Counted from the first letter of the stretch, positions 1-7,957 are shown. The stretch: DNA of 13,197 nt from an uncultured Paracoccus sp. (GCA_937859005.1 CALLYR010000525.1:1-13197); one strand, 5' to 3'. Notes: generated from the sequence alone by a model not told the origin. A program made the numbers and translations.

Positions 1-90
1 CCCCCGGCATGGCTCGCCTCGCATCCCGAAATCTCTCGCCGCATCGCCGCGATCGAGGCGCTGGAACGCCGCTGGGAACTGGCGGCATAG
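1..90 (+). CDS. C-terminal fragment of a probable M48-family zinc metallopeptidase
   Basis: Only the last 29 codons are inside the window, in frame from base 1 to a TAG stop at 88-90. The peptide carries WLASHPEISRRIAAIEAL. This resembles the conserved tail of M48 (Ste24/HtpX/BepA-like) peptidases, where a 'HP...RI..L' segment follows the protease domain and is often written as STHPxxxxRIxxL. The catalytic HExxH motif would lie upstream and cannot be seen. If the family is right, the product would be a membrane-associated or periplasmic peptidase in envelope protein quality control. The family is inferred from a short tail only, so the call is moderate. The ATG at 9 opens a different, non-coding-looking frame. 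Confidence 0.5.
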   Translation, partial: PPAWLASHPEISRRIAAIEALERRWELAA

Positions 91-594
91 GGCTGTTCGC
101 TGTCCGGGCTGCGTTTCCCTGCATCTGTGCCATCCTGAGCTGGGGCCGCGAAACAGGAATGCCGCGTGATCCGGCCCTTTCGCCGCGCCGCCATTGCGCG
201 CCTTGCGGCGGCAAAGGAACGGAACGGGCGCGCATCTCTGGCCAGGACCCGAGCATCAGACCGCGCCGCGACCGGACCCGCTTTGGCTGGGACCGTGACG
301 GGCGATTTCCCGCAAGGTCGGGCGCAGGCGGTTATCGGGGCGCCGGTCTGGGCCGATGTGGTGCAGAGGTCGATGCGGCGGTTGTTCCCCCCATTCATGC
401 CCGGCTTGTGCGCGCACCGTCTCGACCTGTGCGGCCTCGGGGGCGCTGTGGCGCGTGTCGCGATCCCGACGGGACCCGATGCGGCGCAAGGCGGCAGGCG
501 CGCTGCGGCTGTCGCGGGGGACGGACAATCGGGTGCCGGTCATACCGCCGGCCATGCGCGGCCAGGGCGGCCTTTCCATCGGGCTGAAGCGGCG
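91..594. other. 504-base stretch with no credible gene
   Basis: Several frames stay open here on both strands, but their translations are Arg/Pro/Gly/Ala-rich, match no family I recognise, and lack a good ribosome binding site. Open frames of this length are expected by chance at this GC content. One 6-bp stem with a 14-base loop (GCCGCC at 187-192 with GGCGGC at 207-212) could be a weak terminator for the peptidase gene, but no T-tract follows. The stretch may also be a decayed gene; no homology was recognised to support that. Confidence 0.4.
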
Positions 595-828
595 TCAGTC
601 CCGCCGCCAGCGGTCATAGAGCCACAGCAGAGCCATCGCCCCCGCGACCGCTCCCATGACCCCCGCCAGCAGGCCCAGCAGGCCGATCATCACCCAGAAG
701 CCGAGGCCGCCCGCGGCCCCGCCCAGCGCGCCCACGACCGCTGCCTCGACCGGGCCGCGGTCCAGCCGGTCCGCCATCATCCACCCGGTGATGGCCCCTA
801 CGATCGCACAGACAAGAATCAATCCCAT
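595..828 (-). CDS. small integral membrane protein, GlsB/YeaQ/YmgE-like
   Basis: This 77-residue protein is almost entirely hydrophobic and Gly/Ala-rich. Three membrane segments are likely: about residues 2-19, 27-47 and 50-70. It ends in a basic tail (YDRWRRD) that should face the cytoplasm. Size, three-segment layout and the early 'GAITGW' turn resemble the transglycosylase-associated GlsB/YeaQ/YmgE family. That assignment is tentative because such short hydrophobic proteins look alike, and the family has no clear enzymatic role. The start at 828 has only a weak upstream purine stretch. It lies 45 bases downstream of the truncated hemoglobin gene on the same strand, so the two are probably cotranscribed. 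Confidence 0.6.
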   Translation of the reverse strand: MGLILVCAIVGAITGWMMADRLDRGPVEAAVVGALGGAAGGLGFWVMIGLLGLLAGVMGAVAGAMALLWLYDRWRRD

Positions 829-873
829 GCTGCCGATCTAGTGCATCCCCGCCCCGGCGCAAGCCCGCAGCCG

Positions 874-1275
874 TCAGCGCAGGTCCGGCATCCCGTCGGG
901 GCCGCGCAGGTCGCGCACGCCCATCTGCAGCCCCGCCCCGATCCGGTGCGCCAGCATCGACCAGGCCCGCGCCGTGTCCGGCGGCAGCGTGCGGACCAGC
1001 GTCGCGTCGAACAGTTCCAGCCACGGCCCGAAATGGTCGGGCCGCACGTCGCCCGCCGCCATATGGACCCGCATCGGATTGCCGTCATAGCCGCGATCGT
1101 ACAGGATCGCGTTGCGCCAGAAACGGGCAATCTTTTCCTCATGCTCCGGCCAGTCGGTGACGTGGTTGGCAAAGACCGGCCCCAGCACCTCGTGCCGGCG
1201 CACGGCGGCGTAAAAGGTCGCGACCACGCGGTCGATCTGTTCGGGGGTCACGTCGAAACGGGGGGGAATGGACAT
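874..1275 (-). CDS. group III truncated hemoglobin
   Basis: This 133-residue protein has the group III truncated globin pattern. A FY pair at 21-22 gives the B-helix Tyr (Y22), followed by LGPVF at 31-35. KIARFW lies at 48-53, GNPMRVH at 65-71 supplies the proximal heme ligand H71, and W85 in PWLELF matches the G-helix Trp typical of this group (compare Campylobacter Ctb). It binds heme; members of the group are linked to oxygen or nitric oxide chemistry, but no role can be proved here. The frame stays open upstream to 1476, but the extra 67 residues are low-complexity Arg/Pro and the globin A/B region begins right after M1 at 1275, so the short start is preferred. No FNR- or NnrR-type box (TTGAT-N4-ATCAA) was seen upstream. 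It is divergent from ileS. Confidence 0.88.
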   Translation of the reverse strand: MSIPPRFDVTPEQIDRVVATFYAAVRRHEVLGPVFANHVTDWPEHEEKIARFWRNAILYDRGYDGNPMRVHMAAGDVRPDHFGPWLELFDATLVRTLPPDTARAWSMLAHRIGAGLQMGVRDLRGPDGMPDLR

Positions 1276-1357
1276 GGCCCCGATATGGGCCGGCGCACCG
1301 CCCGCGGCAACCGGCCGTCCGCGCGTCCGATCGCCGCGCCGGGCCCTGGGCGGGTGC

Positions 1358-1386
1358 TTGCGCCGTCCCTGCCCCGTTCCTATAAC
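1358..1386 (+). promoter_or_regulatory. candidate sigma-70 promoter of ileS
   Basis: A -35 like TTGCGC (1358-1363) and a -10 like TATAAC (1381-1386) are separated by 17 bases, the optimal spacing. This is the best promoter-like pair in the divergent region between the truncated hemoglobin gene and ileS. Transcription should begin near 1393, giving ileS a leader of about 105 bases. Confidence 0.5.
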
Positions 1387-1393
1387 CGCCGCC

Positions 1394-1441
1394 ATGCTGG
1401 AAACGGGCCGGATCATCCGAATTAGCCGCCCGGTGGCGTGA
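1394..1441 (+). CDS. possible Ile-containing leader peptide upstream of ileS
   Basis: A short frame starts with ATG at 1394, within a base or so of the predicted transcription start. It encodes MLETGRIIRISRPVA and stops with TGA at 1439-1441. Three of the 15 codons are Ile (ATC, ATC, ATT at 1412-1423), a striking placement directly before an isoleucyl-tRNA synthetase gene. If transcription starts near 1393 the message would be leaderless, which is common in alphaproteobacteria. A stem-loop begins inside its last codons. Amino-acid-biased leader peptides classically sense the charging of the matching tRNA. Whether this one is translated is inference, and a frame this short can arise by chance. 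Confidence 0.3.
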   Translation: MLETGRIIRISRPVA

Positions 1442-1458
1442 GGTTTCGCGCCGCCGGG
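1429..1458 (+). promoter_or_regulatory. stem-loop in the ileS leader, possible attenuator
   Basis: CCCGGTGGCG (1429-1438) pairs with CGCCGCCGGG (1449-1458): ten pairs including one G-T wobble, with a 10-base loop that contains the stop codon of the short leader frame. The 5' arm can alternatively pair with CGGGC at 1404-1408 (through GCCCG, 1428-1432), so two mutually exclusive folds exist. No T-tract follows, so intrinsic termination is not shown. Confidence 0.3.
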
Positions 1459-1497
1459 ATGACGCATGCCCACCATCGCCCCAAGGATTCCGCCCCG

Positions 1498-4449
1498 ATG
1501 AGCGCCGACACCCCCGCCCTGACCGTTCCTGACTATCGCGAAACCGTCTTCCTGCCCGAAACCGCCTTTCCCATGCGCGCGGGCCTGCCGCAGCGGGAAT
1601 CGGAATGGCTGGCCCGCTGGGAACGCTTAAGCATCTATGACCGGCTGCGCGCGCAATCTGCGGGGCGCAGGCCCTTCATCCTGCATGACGGCCCCCCCTA
1701 TGCGAACGGGCATCTGCATATCGGGCATGCGCTGAACAAGGTGCTCAAGGACTTCATCACCCGCAGCCAGCAGATGATGGGGCGCGATTCGCGCTATGTC
1801 CCCGGCTGGGACTGCCACGGCCTGCCGATCGAATGGAAGATCGAGGAGCAGTATCGCCAGAAGGGCCAGGACAAGGACGCGGTGGACACGGTCGAGTTCC
1901 GCCAGGAATGCCGCCGCTTTGCCGAACACTGGGTCGAGATCCAGCGCGAGGAGTTCAAGCGCCTGGGCATCACCGGCAAATGGGACGACCCCTATCTGAC
2001 CATGGACTTCCACGCCGAATCGGTGATCGCGGCCGAGTTCATGAAGCTCGTGATGGACGGCAGCCTCTATCAGGGGTCCAAGCCCGTGATGTGGTCGCCG
2101 GTCGAGAAGACCGCGCTGGCCGAGGCCGAGGTCGAATACCACGACCACACCAGCCACGCGATCTGGGTGCGCTTTCCCATCGTGTCGCAGTCGGATTTCG
2201 CGCCGCTCTACGGCTGCATGCGGACCGATCTGCTGCAGGCCTCGGTGGTGATCTGGACGACGACGCCCTGGACCATCCCGCAGAACCGTGCGGTCGCCTT
2301 CGGCCCCGGCATCGCCTATGGCCTTTACCGCGTCGATCAGGTGGCCGAGGGCGCGACCGCGCGCGCGGGCGAGACGCTGGTTCTGGCCGATGCGCTGGCA
2401 CCGGCCGTGCTGTCGGCGGCCAAGGTCGAATCGCACGAACGCCTGCGCGATGTGACGGCCGAGGAACTGCGCAGCCTGACGCTGGCCCATCCCTATCGCG
2501 GCATCGACGGCGGCGCGGGCGAATGGGACTATGACGTGCCCATGCTGCCCGGCGAGCATGTCACCGAGGATGCGGGCACGGGTTTCGTCCACACCGCGCC
2601 CAGCCACGGCGACGACGACTATCAACTGGCGCTGAAATTCGGGCTGCCGATGACCTGGAACGTCGAGCCGGACGGCAGCTATCGCACCGACCTGCCGGTG
2701 TTCGGCGGGCAGGCGATCCTGACGGCCGAGGGCAAGGAAGGCCCGGCCAATGTCAGCAACATCAAGGCGCTGCACGGCGCGGGCGCGCTGCTGGCCAAGG
2801 GGAAGCTGAAGCACTCCTATCCCCATAGCTGGCGGTCCAAGGCGCCGCTGATCTATCGCAACACGCCCCAGTGGTTCGCGGCCATCGACAAGCCGCTGGA
2901 CGACGGCATGGGCGAATACGGCGACACGATCCGGGCGCGGGCGCTGACCTCGATCGACCGGCTGGTCGAATGGACCCCGCCTTCGGGGCGCAACCGCATC
3001 CACAGCATGGTGGACAACCGCCCCGACTGGGTGCTGTCGCGCCAGCGCGCCTGGGGTGTGCCGCTGACCTGCTTCACCCGGCGCGGCGCCAAGCCCGACG
3101 CGCCGGATTTCCTGCTGCGCGACGACCGGGTGAACGCCCGCATCCGCGAGGCGTTCGAGACGGACGGCGCCGATGTCTGGTATCGCCCCGCCTTCAAGGA
3201 GCAGGTGCTGGGCGGCATCGTGAACCCCGACGACTACGATCAGGTCATGGATGTGCTGGACGTGTGGTTCGATTCCGGCTCGACCCACGCCTTCGTGCTG
3301 CGCGACCGGGCGGACGGGTCGCCCGACGGGATCGCGGACCTGTATCTGGAGGGCACCGACCAGCATCGCGGCTGGTTCCAGTCGTCCCTGCTGCAGGCCT
3401 GCGCCACCACGGGGCGCGCGCCCTATCGCGGGGTGCTGACCCACGGATTTACCCTTGATGAAAAGGGCATGAAGATGTCCAAGTCGCTGGGCAACACCGT
3501 GGCTCCGCAAGAGGTCATCGGCCAGTATGGCGCCGACATCCTGCGGCTGTGGGTGGCGCAGTCGGATTATACCGCCGATCTGCGGATCGGGAAGGAAATC
3601 CTGAAGGGCACCGCCGACAGCTATCGCCGGCTGCGCAATACCATGCGCTTCCTGCTGGGGGCGCTGGACGGTTTCACGGACGCCGAGCGGGTCGAGGCGG
3701 CCGAGATGCCCGAACTGGAACGCTGGGTGCTGCACCGGCTGGCGGAACTGGATGCGCGGGTGCGCGAGGGTTACGACGCCTATGAGTTCCAGGGGGTGTT
3801 CCGGGCGCTGTTCGATTTCGCGACCGGCGATCTGTCGGCGTTCTGGTTCGACATCCGCAAGGACGCGCTGTATTGCGACGCGCCCGACAGCCTGCGGCGG
3901 CGGTCGGCGCGCACGGTGCTGGATGCGCTGTTCGCCCGGCTGACGACTTGGCTTGCGCCGATGCTGCCCTTCACGATGGAGGATGTCTGGCTGTCACGGC
4001 ATCCGTCCGAGGATGATTCCGTTCATCTGCACGACTTCCCCGCGACGCCGGACGAATGGTTCGACGATGCGCTGGCCTCGAAATGGGACCAGGTCCGCCG
4101 CGCCCGCCGGGTCGTCACGGCCGCGCTGGAACTCAAGCGCACCGACAAGACCATCGGCGCCAGTCTGGAAGCCGCGCCGGTCGTCCATGTCGAGGATGCC
4201 GCGCTGCTCAGGGCGCTGAAATCGGTCGATTTCGCTGATGTCTGCATCGTCTCGGACCTGCAACTGACCGCCGATCCGGCACCGAACGAAGCGTTCCGGT
4301 TGCCCGAGGTGCCCGGCGTGGGGGTCGTCTTCGAGGAAGCGCCGGGCGAGAAATGCCAGCGCTGCTGGAAGATCCTGCCCGACGTGGGCAGCCACGACCA
4401 CGCGGCGACCTGCGCCCGCTGCGACGCGGTGCTGGACAGAGCGGGCTGA
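1498..4449 (+). CDS. ileS: isoleucyl-tRNA synthetase (IleRS)
   Basis: This 983-residue class Ia aminoacyl-tRNA synthetase charges tRNA-Ile with isoleucine in the cytoplasm, using ATP. The HIGH signature lies at residues 74-77 inside PPYANGHLHIGHALNK, and KMSKS at 659-663. Between them lies the CP1 editing insertion, with the WTTTPWT element typical of Ile/Val/Leu enzymes. The C-terminus ends with a zinc knuckle, Cys953, Cys956, Cys972 and Cys975, as in bacterial type IleRS. Length is normal for the family. The frame remains open upstream to a GTG at 1438, but the start at 1498 is chosen because AAGGA (1483-1487) sits 10 bases before it and family-like sequence begins there. It is convergent with folE2 downstream. 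Confidence 0.97.
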   Translation: MSADTPALTVPDYRETVFLPETAFPMRAGLPQRESEWLARWERLSIYDRLRAQSAGRRPFILHDGPPYANGHLHIGHALNKVLKDFITRSQQMMGRDSRYVPGWDCHGLPIEWKIEEQYRQKGQDKDAVDTVEFRQECRRFAEHWVEIQREEFKRLGITGKWDDPYLTMDFHAESVIAAEFMKLVMDGSLYQGSKPVMWSPVEKTALAEAEVEYHDHTSHAIWVRFPIVSQSDFAPLYGCMRTDLLQASVVIWTTTPWTIPQNRAVAFGPGIAYGLYRVDQVAEGATARAGETLVLADALAPAVLSAAKVESHERLRDVTAEELRSLTLAHPYRGIDGGAGEWDYDVPMLPGEHVTEDAGTGFVHTAPSHGDDDYQLALKFGLPMTWNVEPDGSYRTDLPVFGGQAILTAEGKEGPANVSNIKALHGAGALLAKGKLKHSYPHSWRSKAPLIYRNTPQWFAAIDKPLDDGMGEYGDTIRARALTSIDRLVEWTPPSGRNRIHSMVDNRPDWVLSRQRAWGVPLTCFTRRGAKPDAPDFLLRDDRVNARIREAFETDGADVWYRPAFKEQVLGGIVNPDDYDQVMDVLDVWFDSGSTHAFVLRDRADGSPDGIADLYLEGTDQHRGWFQSSLLQACATTGRAPYRGVLTHGFTLDEKGMKMSKSLGNTVAPQEVIGQYGADILRLWVAQSDYTADLRIGKEILKGTADSYRRLRNTMRFLLGALDGFTDAERVEAAEMPELERWVLHRLAELDARVREGYDAYEFQGVFRALFDFATGDLSAFWFDIRKDALYCDAPDSLRRRSARTVLDALFARLTTWLAPMLPFTMEDVWLSRHPSEDDSVHLHDFPATPDEWFDDALASKWDQVRRARRVVTAALELKRTDKTIGASLEAAPVVHVEDAALLRALKSVDFADVCIVSDLQLTADPAPNEAFRLPEVPGVGVVFEEAPGEKCQRCWKILPDVGSHDHAATCARCDAVLDRAG

Positions 4450-4457
4450 GCGGTTCC

Positions 4458-4480
4458 GGCGCGTGCAGGGCACGCATCCC
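4458..4480. repeat. degenerate copy of the REP-like palindrome
   Basis: GCGTGC (4461-4466) and GCACGC (4470-4475) form a 6-bp stem with an AGG loop. With its flanks, the segment matches the 4546-4611 unit closely (GGCGCGTGC against GGTGCGTGC, and GCACGCATCC against GCACGCACCC). It lies 8 bases after the ileS stop and may double as part of its terminator. Confidence 0.4.
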
Positions 4481-4495
4481 GACGGTGCCGGGTTG

Positions 4496-4516
4496 AGGCC
4501 GCAGGGCGCGCGGCCT
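4496..4516 (+). terminator. possible terminator hairpin downstream of ileS
   Basis: AGGCCGC (4496-4502) pairs with GCGGCCT (4510-4516) around a 7-base loop. Only one further T follows at 4517, so it is a weak intrinsic terminator at best. Its position between convergent genes is the main support. Confidence 0.25.
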
Positions 4517-4545
4517 TGACGCACCATCATCGCCTGCCTTGCTTC

Positions 4546-4611
4546 TGGTGCGTGCAAGCACGCACCCTACCCGTGCGATCCGTTATGTAGGGTGCGTGCT
4601 TGCACGCACCA
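4546..4611. repeat. REP-like nested palindrome at the ileS/folE2 junction
   Basis: Two 25-base arms (4546-4570 and 4587-4611) are perfect inverted copies separated by 16 bases. Each arm also contains its own palindrome, GGTGCGTGC and GCACGCACC around AA (left arm, 4547-4566) or TT (right arm, 4591-4610). The DNA or RNA can therefore fold as one long hairpin or as two short ones. It ends two bases from the folE2 stop codon, and probably acts as, or is tolerated as, a bidirectional transcription barrier between convergent genes. Partial copies lie at 4458-4480 and at 4519-4526 (ACGCACCA). Confidence 0.75.
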
Positions 4612-4613
4612 CT

Positions 4614-5576
<963 letters not shown>

Positions 5577-5643
5577 GCTCGTCTCCTGCCGAAAGCGCGC
5601 GGCAGCCCGAATATGGGGGCGCGGACGGGAAAGGCAAACAGCT

Positions 5644-6810
5644 TCAGCCGATGGCCGCGATCAGGTCGGCGATCAGGTCGTCCTGATGTTCCAGCCCGAT
5701 CGACAGGCGGATCATGCCGGGGGTGATGCCCATGCGCGCGCGGTCGTCCTCGGACAGGCGCTGGTGGGTGGTGGTCGCGGGATGGGTGGCGATGGACCGC
5801 GCGTCGCCCAGGTTGTTGGAAATCGTGACCAGCCGCATCGCGTCCAGCGCCCGGAACGCGGATTCCCTGGACCCCAGGTCCAGCGCGATCATCGTGCCGC
5901 CCGTCCCCATCTGCCGCATCGCCAGGTCGTGCTGGGGATGCGAGGCAAGGCCGGGATAGATCACCCCCACCCCTGCCCCGTCCAGCGCCCTGGCGACCGT
6001 CGCGGCGCTGTCGGCCATGGCGCGCACGCGCAGGTCCATCGTGGTCAGGCCGTTCAGCATGATCCAGGCGTTGAAGGGGCTGATCGCGCCGCCGGTATGC
6101 TTCAGGTAAGGCTCGGCCACGCCGCGCACGAAATCATGCGTGCCGCAGATCACGCCGCCAAGGCAACGCCCGCCGCCGTCCACATGCTTGGTCGTGGAAT
6201 AGATCACCACATCGGCGCCCAGTTCGACCGCGCGGCTGAACACCGGCGTCGCGAACACGTTGTCGGCCACCACCAGCGCGCCGGCCGCATGGGCGATTTC
6301 CGCGATGTCCGCGATGTCCATCACCTCCAGCGCGGGATTCGACACGGATTCGAAGAACACCGCCTTCGTCCCCGGCGTCACGGCCGCCCGCCACTGGTCC
6401 AGGTCGGTCCCGTCCACCATCACCACGTCGGTCCCGAAACGGGCGAGGATTTCCAGCACATACAGGCAGGACCCGAACAGCTGCCGCGCCGCGACGATCC
6501 GCTCGCCGGGCCGGGCCACCGCCATCAGCGCGCCGTTGACGGCGGCCATGCCGGATGCGGTGGCAAAGGCGTCCTCGGTCCCTTCCAGCGCGGCCATCCG
6601 GTCCTCGAACATGCGCGAGGTCGGGTTGCCGTAGCGGGCATAGATGAACTCGTCCGGCCCGGACTGGCGGAACCGCCCTTCGGCCTGCTCGGCGCTGTCA
6701 TAGGCGAAGCCCTGGGTCAGGAACAGCGCCTCGGCCATCTCGCCATACTGGCTGCGGCGGGTGCCGTGATGCACGGCGCGGGTGCGGGGGTGAAGAGGTG
6801 AGGATGCCAT
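5644..6810 (-). CDS. metZ: O-succinylhomoserine sulfhydrylase (MetZ-type PLP enzyme)
   Basis: This 388-residue Cys/Met-metabolism PLP-dependent enzyme probably condenses O-succinyl- (or O-acetyl-) homoserine with sulfide to give homocysteine, in the cytoplasm. YARYGNPT (57-64) is the family's phosphate-contacting segment. SGMAA lies at 86-90, and D183 in VADN is the PLP-ring Asp. K208 in YSTTKHVDGGGR is the Schiff-base lysine. The C-terminus has IRLSIGLE (367-374), where the Arg binds the substrate carboxylate. The short GGGR segment after the lysine and the overall length favour MetZ over MetB/MetC, but substrate preference cannot be fixed by reading. The start at 6810 is preceded by GGAGG four bases away. 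It is divergent from terC and upstream of folE2. Confidence 0.9.
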   Translation of the reverse strand: MASSPLHPRTRAVHHGTRRSQYGEMAEALFLTQGFAYDSAEQAEGRFRQSGPDEFIYARYGNPTSRMFEDRMAALEGTEDAFATASGMAAVNGALMAVARPGERIVAARQLFGSCLYVLEILARFGTDVVMVDGTDLDQWRAAVTPGTKAVFFESVSNPALEVMDIADIAEIAHAAGALVVADNVFATPVFSRAVELGADVVIYSTTKHVDGGGRCLGGVICGTHDFVRGVAEPYLKHTGGAISPFNAWIMLNGLTTMDLRVRAMADSAATVARALDGAGVGVIYPGLASHPQHDLAMRQMGTGGTMIALDLGSRESAFRALDAMRLVTISNNLGDARSIATHPATTTHQRLSEDDRARMGITPGMIRLSIGLEHQDDLIADLIAAIG

Positions 6811-6846
6811 GTGCCTCCGTTACGCCTCGCGACGAAAAAGCGCAAC

Positions 6847-6858
6847 TTTCACTTGAAA
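6847..6858. promoter_or_regulatory. perfect palindrome in the metZ/terC divergent region, possible operator
   Basis: TTTCA (6847-6851) and TGAAA (6854-6858) flank CT, a perfect two-fold element of the size bound by dimeric regulators. It is an AT-rich island in very GC-rich DNA, 37 bases before the metZ start. No known motif was matched with certainty. Confidence 0.3.
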
Positions 6859-6953
6859 CCCGGCATTGACGCGCTACGTCGGACAGCGGCCGGGCCCCTC
6901 TGGCGATCCGAAGGGATCGTGATGTCGGTCGCATGTGACCCTTCTTCCAGAGG
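6859..6953 (+). promoter_or_regulatory. structured terC leader with sequestered ribosome binding site
   Basis: CCTCTGG (6897-6903) is perfectly complementary to CCAGAGG (6947-6953), which contains the terC Shine-Dalgarno AGAGG. Inside that helix lie a 6-bp hairpin (CGATCC 6904-6909 with GGATCG 6914-6919, GAAG loop) and a second hairpin (GGTC 6927-6930 with GACC 6937-6940). The result is a three-way junction. Further upstream, CCCGGC (6859-6864) pairs with GCCGGG (6889-6894) and encloses GACG/CGTC (6868-6871 with 6877-6880). TerC/Alx genes elsewhere often carry the Mn-sensing yybP-ykoY riboswitch, but its GGGGAGUA signature is not present here. Function as a regulator is inference. Confidence 0.35.
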
Positions 6954-6960
6954 AATGACA

Positions 6961-7935
6961 ATGGATTTGACAGCCTCGATCATGGGCCAGCCGCTGTGGA
7001 TGTGGCTGACCTTCCTTGCCGCCGTCATCTTTCTGCTGGTGCTTGACCTGGGCGTGCTGAACCGCGGCGACCGGGAAATCGGCGTACGCAGGTCGCTGGG
7101 CATGTCGGCCTTCTATATCACCATCGGCCTTGCGTTTGGCGGCTTCGTCTGGGCGCAACTGGGCCAGACGGCGGCGATCGAATACTGGACCGGCTTCGTC
7201 GTCGAAAAGTCGCTGGCGATGGACAACGTCTTCGTCATGGCGACGATCTTCGGTTTCCTGGCGGTGCCCCGGCATCTGCAGCACCGGGTGCTGTTCTGGG
7301 GCATCCTGGGGGTGATCGTGCTGCGCGCGATCATGATCGGCTTCGGCGCGGCGCTGGTCGCGCGCTATGACTGGGTGCTGCTGATCTTTGCGGCCTTCCT
7401 GATCTTTACCGGCGTGCGGATGCTGATGGCCAGGGAGGACGAGGCAGACCCGTCGGAAAACAGGATGCTGACCTGGCTCAGGCGCCACATGCGGGTGACG
7501 GACGACTTTGTCGGCAACCGCTTCTTCGTGCGCCAGCCGGGACCCTCGGGCAAGCCGCTGCTTTACGTGACGCCCCTGTTCGTGGCGCTGGTCGCGATCG
7601 AATTCGCCGACCTGATCTTTGCGGTCGATTCGGTGCCTGCGATCTTTGCGATCACGACCGATCCCTATCTGGTCTATACCTCCAACATCTTCGCGATCCT
7701 GGGGCTGCGGGCGCTTTACTTCGCGCTGGCGGCGATCCTGCACCGCTTCGCCTATCTCAAGCCCGCGCTGGCCGCGCTGCTGATCTTCATCGGCGGCAAG
7801 GTGGTCGTGGCCGAGATGCTGGGGATCGAGAAGGTGCCGCCCTCGATCTCGCTGGGCGTGACCTTCGTGATCCTGACGACGGGCGTGATCGTCTCATTGG
7901 TGAAGACAAGGGGCGAAAAACCGGCAGGCCACTGA
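6961..7935 (+). CDS. TerC/Alx-family integral membrane protein, probable metal exporter
   Basis: This 324-residue protein has about eight or nine hydrophobic segments (roughly residues 11-31, 47-67, 86-102, 107-131, 137-155, 200-222, 240-262, 266-286 and 295-314). TerC-family charged membrane motifs are present: FVVEKSLAMDN (79-89) and FADLIFAVDSVPA (215-227). A hydrophilic cytoplasmic loop lies at about 158-198. Family members such as Alx are implicated in manganese export or in metallating exported proteins in the inner membrane; substrate here is inferred. The ATG at 6961 is chosen because AGAGG (6949-6953) lies seven bases before it; an in-frame ATG at 6955 is too close to that site. The frame is open back to 6811, but the extra sequence is the intergenic region. 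Confidence 0.9.
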   Translation: MDLTASIMGQPLWMWLTFLAAVIFLLVLDLGVLNRGDREIGVRRSLGMSAFYITIGLAFGGFVWAQLGQTAAIEYWTGFVVEKSLAMDNVFVMATIFGFLAVPRHLQHRVLFWGILGVIVLRAIMIGFGAALVARYDWVLLIFAAFLIFTGVRMLMAREDEADPSENRMLTWLRRHMRVTDDFVGNRFFVRQPGPSGKPLLYVTPLFVALVAIEFADLIFAVDSVPAIFAITTDPYLVYTSNIFAILGLRALYFALAAILHRFAYLKPALAALLIFIGGKVVVAEMLGIEKVPPSISLGVTFVILTTGVIVSLVKTRGEKPAGH

Positions 7936-7957
7936 ACGGTCCTTGCGAACACAACAG

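Noticed and set aside
166..1425. 419-codon plus-strand open frame over the start of the window
   Set aside because: Its second half is antisense to the membrane protein and globin genes, and its first half has no family resemblance or good start signal.
1276..1476. Upstream extension of the truncated hemoglobin to 1476
   Set aside because: It adds 67 Arg/Pro/Gly-rich residues absent from truncated globins and would run across the ileS promoter and leader.
1438..1497. GTG start for ileS at 1438
   Set aside because: It overlaps the leader frame stop as GTGA, but AAGGA precedes the ATG at 1498 at good spacing and IleS-like sequence begins there.
1627..3735. 702-codon open frame antisense to ileS
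   Set aside because: It mirrors the ileS codon pattern, is rich in His/Arg/Gly/Val with no domain, and ileS is certain. High GC at third positions leaves antisense frames open.
4546..4611. CRISPR repeat or insertion-sequence end
   Set aside because: There are only two inverted arms with a 16-base spacer, no regular direct-repeat array, and no transposase gene nearby.
5577..5643. Zur box upstream of folE2
   Set aside because: No AT-rich dyad of the Zur kind is present in the 67-base gap.
6811..6960. yybP-ykoY (Mn) riboswitch before terC, or SAM-II riboswitch before metZ
   Set aside because: Neither the GGGGAGUA core of the former nor the GCUAAA-ending core of the latter is visible on the relevant strand.
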